DNA of 28,880 nt, taken from positions 1-28,880 of the forward strand of contig JAQBRK010000021.1 in NCBI GenBank assembly GCA_028286505.1, given 5' to 3'. Below, piece after piece: positions 27,901 to 28,880 of the stretch. The translations under genes were made by a program, and so were the position numbers. Under the pieces are notes generated by a model. The model was not told the DNA's origin and made no database searches. It was given only the letters and a program-made list of their open reading frames with translations. The DNA comes from Parcubacteria group bacterium (GTDB taxonomy: Bacteria; Patescibacteriota; Minisyncoccia; Phycocordibacterales; Phycocordibacteraceae). Position 1 is the first letter of the stretch. The number at the start of each line of letters is the position of its first letter.

Positions 27901-28880
27901 GCGGAAGTTAGCCGGGGCGTTCGTGCCTTGGATGAAGGACTGCGCGTAACTGTGAGCGTTGTTGTAGGGCCCCCAGTTGCCGTCGGTCTGATTTATTTCG
28001 GTCTCGAGGATGCCTGCACCATAGCCGGTGTAGCCGTCCATGTGAGTAGCCCAGCCGTCGGTGGTCGAGTATTCTGCATCGACAGGATTAGCGCCGCCCT
28101 GGTTGGTCCAGGTACCGAGCGCGGTTGCGAGATAGGAGACACCTGCGGCAAGCGGGTTCGAGTTCACGCCCGCGGAATTCGTCGAATCAACGGAAAGGTC
28201 CTGAACGTGCTCGCCCGTAAGAGTGAGGTTCCAACCCGCGAGCGGCTGCTGCTGATCATTGAACTTACAGAGCGTTACTGCGGAGGTCTGAGGAGCCGGG
28301 GTGTCCGAACATTTCTCATTCTCGACGACGACGTACTTGTCATGGTTGAGGCCCGTAAAGTTAGGTGCGGTTTCGGACGCGGTGCTCGCAAGAGCTTCCT
28401 CAAGCGTATTACCGGACTGATAGCCGACGAGACGATACTTCCCTGCTTCGCAGGCTGCTCCTATAGGAAGAACGGGGCTACCATCGGTAACTTCGTTCGT
28501 GGCGTAGTCGGCTGGCGCGCTCATGCTCGCCGTGTCGGCTGCATACGGTCCCTGGCCGTAGCCTGCCGCGCTAAGGGAATAGGTACCGTTACCGGCACCT
28601 ATGTTGGAGGCGTTCCAGCTCGAAGCCATCGGGAAGGAAGGAAGTTCGCCCGATGCGGCTACTTCGCCCTCACCTGACTTGAGGTACTTGAGGATATGGA
28701 CCTTGATGGTTGTAGGTTCGGTTGGTGCAGGCGTTCCGCAGCTCGTGCCGTTCAGGGTGAGCTTGTAGAGAAGTCCTGCAGGGTTGGAGAGTCCATCGGA
28801 TCCTGCAACCGGAGCGTTGTCGACGGTGAAGGAAATGGTGTGCGTACCGGGAGTGAGGAAGGGGGTGTGAATGATGTGGA
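24904..28880 (-). CDS. Giant repeat-containing surface protein with C-terminal peptidoglycan-binding domain (N-terminus beyond right edge)
   Basis: The frame is open to the right edge, so the 1324 visible residues are the C-terminal part. Three copies of a roughly 135-residue module (near 28305-28707, 27195-27640 and 26750-27176) each begin KVHI/LxKYL and end with a KYxVVxNxxC-like strand; between the first two lies a prealbumin-like segment (GWNLTLTG, GCVTFSNVPYGAYTVGE) of the SpaA/Cna-B kind. Two copies of a roughly 230-residue module (26049-26730, 25335-26040) share TIVVKAADL, SAYSHSGVAGATESP and GFMGVRVGEPGPTNY. A Ser/Gly linker leads to a peptidoglycan-binding domain (24965-25235; CGLYMEKHLRLGSPLNDVEQ, ITGFFGPMTTAAVKAFQSKY). 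It is probably a wall-bound adhesin or S-layer-like protein. Confidence 0.9.
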   Translation of the reverse strand, partial: HIIHTPFLTPGTHTISFTVDNAPVAGSDGLSNPAGLLYKLTLNGTSCGTPAPTEPTTIKVHILKYLKSGEGEVAASGELPSFPMASSWNASNIGAGNGTYSLSAAGYGQGPYAADTASMSAPADYATNEVTDGSPVLPIGAACEAGKYRLVGYQSGNTLEEALASTASETAPNFTGLNHDKYVVVENEKCSDTPAPQTSAVTLCKFNDQQQPLAGWNLTLTGEHVQDLSVDSTNSAGVNSNPLAAGVSYLATALGTWTNQGGANPVDAEYSTTDGWATHMDGYTGYGAGILETEINQTDGNWGPYNNAHSYAQSFIQGTNAPANFRIFDGDTGTHVQNEGWFGDNNGSVAIGLFKGYAGITSDNGCVTFSNVPYGAYTVGETAQDNWSTVSGTGPVTVDSATETFNVVNHYTAPKYRVHIFKYLDNGQTVTQIPNDSTAPQFPMIAQYAIAGVYTNLNPGDGFILGNGGGAGGSDDGLLFAANTIPLSAGDTYGAHEVTGGESPVVASAELCSAGKYFLEGYKVGDTLSAAQAAEMTLTSPNFESVSKDEYVIVVNKACDTTPPPPTTLKVHLYKYLYNGDGGYNQVQDNFSGPQFPMVSTWMTSNLNGGATSSSPYVLGNGHGGAAFTWAADTAPMNAPANYESHEVTDGSVVVASANECTAGKYYLVGYRNGSSLLAAESAPITSSPTSYFGITSDQYEIVLNRACPSGPVITNTNETIVVKAADLAATFVDVMNDPTKWFFYNDNSDTINDALGSFVNGPATAPAGSGSAQIMDDAVNNRIDLATYGFAGTKLSDIKTLAFSAYSHSGVAGATESPFMVFNVDFDGSDTWQKRMVFVPSDNGGVPQDTWNTYDAINSGAAMWVYSGAVWPGSVIPGTTPRTWSDILAAYPNVRVRVSDGFMGVRVGEPGPTNYIGNIDKFVIGVQTGSNIDTKTFDFEPTALTQSSSTVVVKAADLETTTDIPTAATNNSSKWFFYNDTIDAINNALGSFVTGPATAPAGSGSAEMTDGATPNDRIDIATYAFSGVKLADLTSLAFSAYSHSGVAGATESPYLVFNVDFTGVSGAFQKRLVYVPSDNGAVPQDAWNTYDTINGGAGKWVYSGATWPVTGQPGTTAKTWAQILTDYPNARVLPLGGLMGVRVGEPGPTNYTGDVDKFVIGIQTGTNVQTTTYDFEPTAPPTTGGPQTFRSHSSSSSSGGSVLGASTSNPQVLGESCGLYMEKHLRLGSPLNDVEQAKKIQAFLNKWMQTSLPITGFFGPMTTAAVKAFQSKYADQILKPWGITSPTGIVYYTTLHQINMLECPELTLALPPLVEWSQNPNAQ

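Noticed and set aside
27874..28677. Plus-strand frame of 267 codons opposite the surface protein
   Set aside because: Shadow of the minus-strand repeat protein; no start signal and no domain.

Overview
The window looks like chromosome from a member of the Candidate Phyla Radiation (Patescibacteria), most likely the Parcubacteria/Paceibacteria side. This rests on the small densely packed genes, rmuC, recR, dnaB and cysS beside many short membrane-anchored proteins, an Ada-type zinc-knuckle domain on a single-pass membrane protein, Gmad2, CAP and 3D domain envelope proteins, and a giant repeat-rich surface protein ending in a peptidoglycan-binding domain. bL9 is present, which argues against Microgenomates, where bL9 is reported missing. 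The standard genetic code fits. No rRNA, tRNA, CRISPR array, integrase or transposase gene was recognised.

Layout. 1-2078 (minus): a partial gene at the left edge, two unrecognised genes, a GatB/YqeY-domain gene and an unrecognised gene. 2327-4098 (plus): rmuC, a small membrane protein and rplU (bL21). 4208-8716 (minus): recR, dnaB, cysS and corA, with the first three almost touching. 8898-10178 (plus): an S41 C-terminal processing protease. 10220-12157 (minus): three single-gene units, each with its own promoter, ribosome binding site and terminator; two are tandem paralogues. 12278-13183: rplI (bL9) and rpmA (bL27), convergent around a strong two-way terminator and a MITE-like inverted-repeat element. 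13213-15793 (plus): an Ada-knuckle membrane protein, a DEDD-type exonuclease, a LOG-family protein and a frameshifted family 2 glycosyltransferase.

15794-18470 is the least ordinary part. Two long tracts without convincing genes (about 0.58 and 0.97 kb) are rich in hairpins and bracket three small genes. One tract holds a complete promoter, three-way-junction RNA and terminator unit. The two tracts share diverged blocks, mostly in inverted order. The leader of the gene at 17096-17473 carries a 10-base motif three times in alternating orientation, able to form two mutually exclusive hairpins next to the start codon.

18471-28880 is mainly envelope biology on the minus strand: a Gmad2 lipid-facing protein, a possible lysozyme-like protein, an XRE regulator with a dyad over its own promoter, a GH18 cell-wall hydrolase, a 3D-domain protein, a small membrane protein, a CAP-domain membrane protein and the C-terminal 1324 residues of a surface protein whose N-terminus lies beyond the right edge. 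Together they suggest a locus for wall remodelling and surface display.

A recurring pattern is that many housekeeping and envelope genes have a -10 box 6-9 bases before the start codon and no Shine-Dalgarno sequence, as expected for leaderless mRNAs. The single-gene accessory units instead have 20-95 base leaders and clear Shine-Dalgarno sequences.
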